This document shows positions 14,649-15,015 of a DNA stretch of 15,015 nucleotides, one piece after another; position 1 is the stretch's first letter; the number at the start of each line of letters is the position of its first letter. This stretch comes from Helicobacteraceae bacterium. GTDB taxonomy: Bacteria > Campylobacterota > Campylobacteria > Campylobacterales > SZUA-545. The notes under the pieces were generated by a model that worked only from the letters and a program-made list of their open reading frames with translations, did not search any database and was not told the origin of the DNA. The stretch is taken from assembly GCA_031276985.1 (NCBI GenBank), contig JAISMA010000077.1, positions 1 through 15,015 on the forward strand. The letters are read 5' to 3'. Position numbers and translations under genes: made by a program.

Positions 14649-15015
14649 TTCAACGCTCCTTTTTTCCATTCGTAAAGAAATCCGATCGCCAAAATCCCCA
14701 AAAATACCAGCATTCCGCCAAAGGCTAACGCGCCGTTGCCGCTTGCTATCAGGCTTTTATAAGCCGCCGCCCACGGAAACATAAAGATGATCTCCACGTC
14801 GAAGAGAATAAACAGCAGCGCGTAGAGAAAAAACTGCGCGCTTATGCGGTTTGGCTGAAGCGAGGTTTCGGGACCGCACTCGTACGTGGAAAGTTTCAGC
14901 TTCAGATCGTCTCGCAGCGATCGGGCGTTAAACAGCCGTTTGGACAGCCAAACCGTCGCCGAAAACGCCCCAAAAGTGAGGACTAAGAGAAAAAACGCGC
15001 CAAAATAGGACTCCA
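14630..15015 (-). CDS. nuoA: NuoA, small membrane subunit of complex I (start at or just beyond the window edge)
   Basis: NuoA (ND3) sits beside NuoH at the quinone chamber. My translation of the right end gives ESYFGAFFLLVLTFGAF and runs to the stop at 14630 as 127 full residues. Family marks: the loop STYECGPETSLQPN with its conserved Cys in the ECG triplet, whose movement reports the active/deactive change in other complex I enzymes, and FFLYALLFILFDVEIIFMFPWA, including the FDVE acidic motif. Three hydrophobic segments are present. The codon cut by the edge reads NTG, so the gene may begin exactly one base outside the window as ATG, GTG or TTG. The natural length of about 120-140 residues agrees. 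Its 3' end overlaps nuoB. It is probably the first gene of the operon, and any promoter lies outside the window. Confidence 0.95.
   Translation of the reverse strand, partial: ESYFGAFFLLVLTFGAFSATVWLSKRLFNARSLRDDLKLKLSTYECGPETSLQPNRISAQFFLYALLFILFDVEIIFMFPWAAAYKSLIASGNGALAFGGMLVFLGILAIGFLYEWKKGALNWQSIK
14656..14661 (-). promoter_or_regulatory. Shine-Dalgarno AAGGAG deciding the nuoB start
   Basis: Perfect AAGGAG with 7 bases to the TTG at 14648, located inside the last codons of nuoA and downstream of the alternative ATG at 14669. Its position supports TTG initiation. Confidence 0.65.

Noticed and set aside
1..15015. CRISPR array, tRNA, rRNA, insertion sequence or internal terminator
   Set aside because: Coding sequence is essentially continuous with gaps of at most 11 bases. 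I saw no regularly spaced repeats, transposase, or hairpin followed by a T run between genes.

Overview
The window is almost all of one operon for respiratory complex I (proton-pumping NADH:quinone oxidoreductase, nuo). Every gene lies on the minus strand, so it reads from right to left: nuoA (cut by the right edge), nuoB, nuoC, nuoD, a tiny protein in the NuoE place, a large FAD-dependent oxidoreductase in the NuoF place, two different nuoG genes in tandem, nuoH, nuoI, nuoJ, nuoK, nuoL and nuoM (cut by the left edge). Neighbouring genes overlap by 1 to 19 bases or are at most 11 bases apart. There is no room for an internal terminator or a separate promoter, and there is no stretch of more than 300 bases without a gene. 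nuoN is expected just beyond the left edge.

The organism is most likely a member of Campylobacterota (the former Epsilonproteobacteria). The reasons are separate nuoC and nuoD genes, a cysteine-free protein of about 77 residues in place of NuoE, loss of the NADH/FMN-binding NuoF, and an A-B-C-D-E'-F'-G-G-H-I-J-K-L-M order. Base composition looks close to half G+C, which is high for Campylobacter or Helicobacter. The DNA is also visibly crowded with GATC and CGATCG.

The membrane arm (A, H, J, K, L, M) and the quinone-binding connecting module (B, C, D, I) look complete and conventional. The catalytic glutamates and lysines of the proton channels, the Cys ligands of cluster N2 in NuoB, and the His and Tyr of the quinone site in NuoD are all present. 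The electron-input module is the unusual part. Canonical NuoE (cluster N1a) and NuoF (FMN, NADH, cluster N3) are absent. In their place stand the 77-residue protein and a 666-residue chimera. The chimera joins a NuoF-like C-terminal iron-sulfur domain, which has lost one of its four Cys ligands, to a GltD/SfrB-type flavoprotein with its own iron-sulfur, FAD and NAD(P) motifs. Two NuoG proteins follow, each with a full set of iron-sulfur motifs. My inference is that this enzyme takes electrons from something other than NADH through a normal NuoF: NADPH through the chimera, or a ferredoxin or flavodoxin. No mobile element, RNA gene or CRISPR array was seen.
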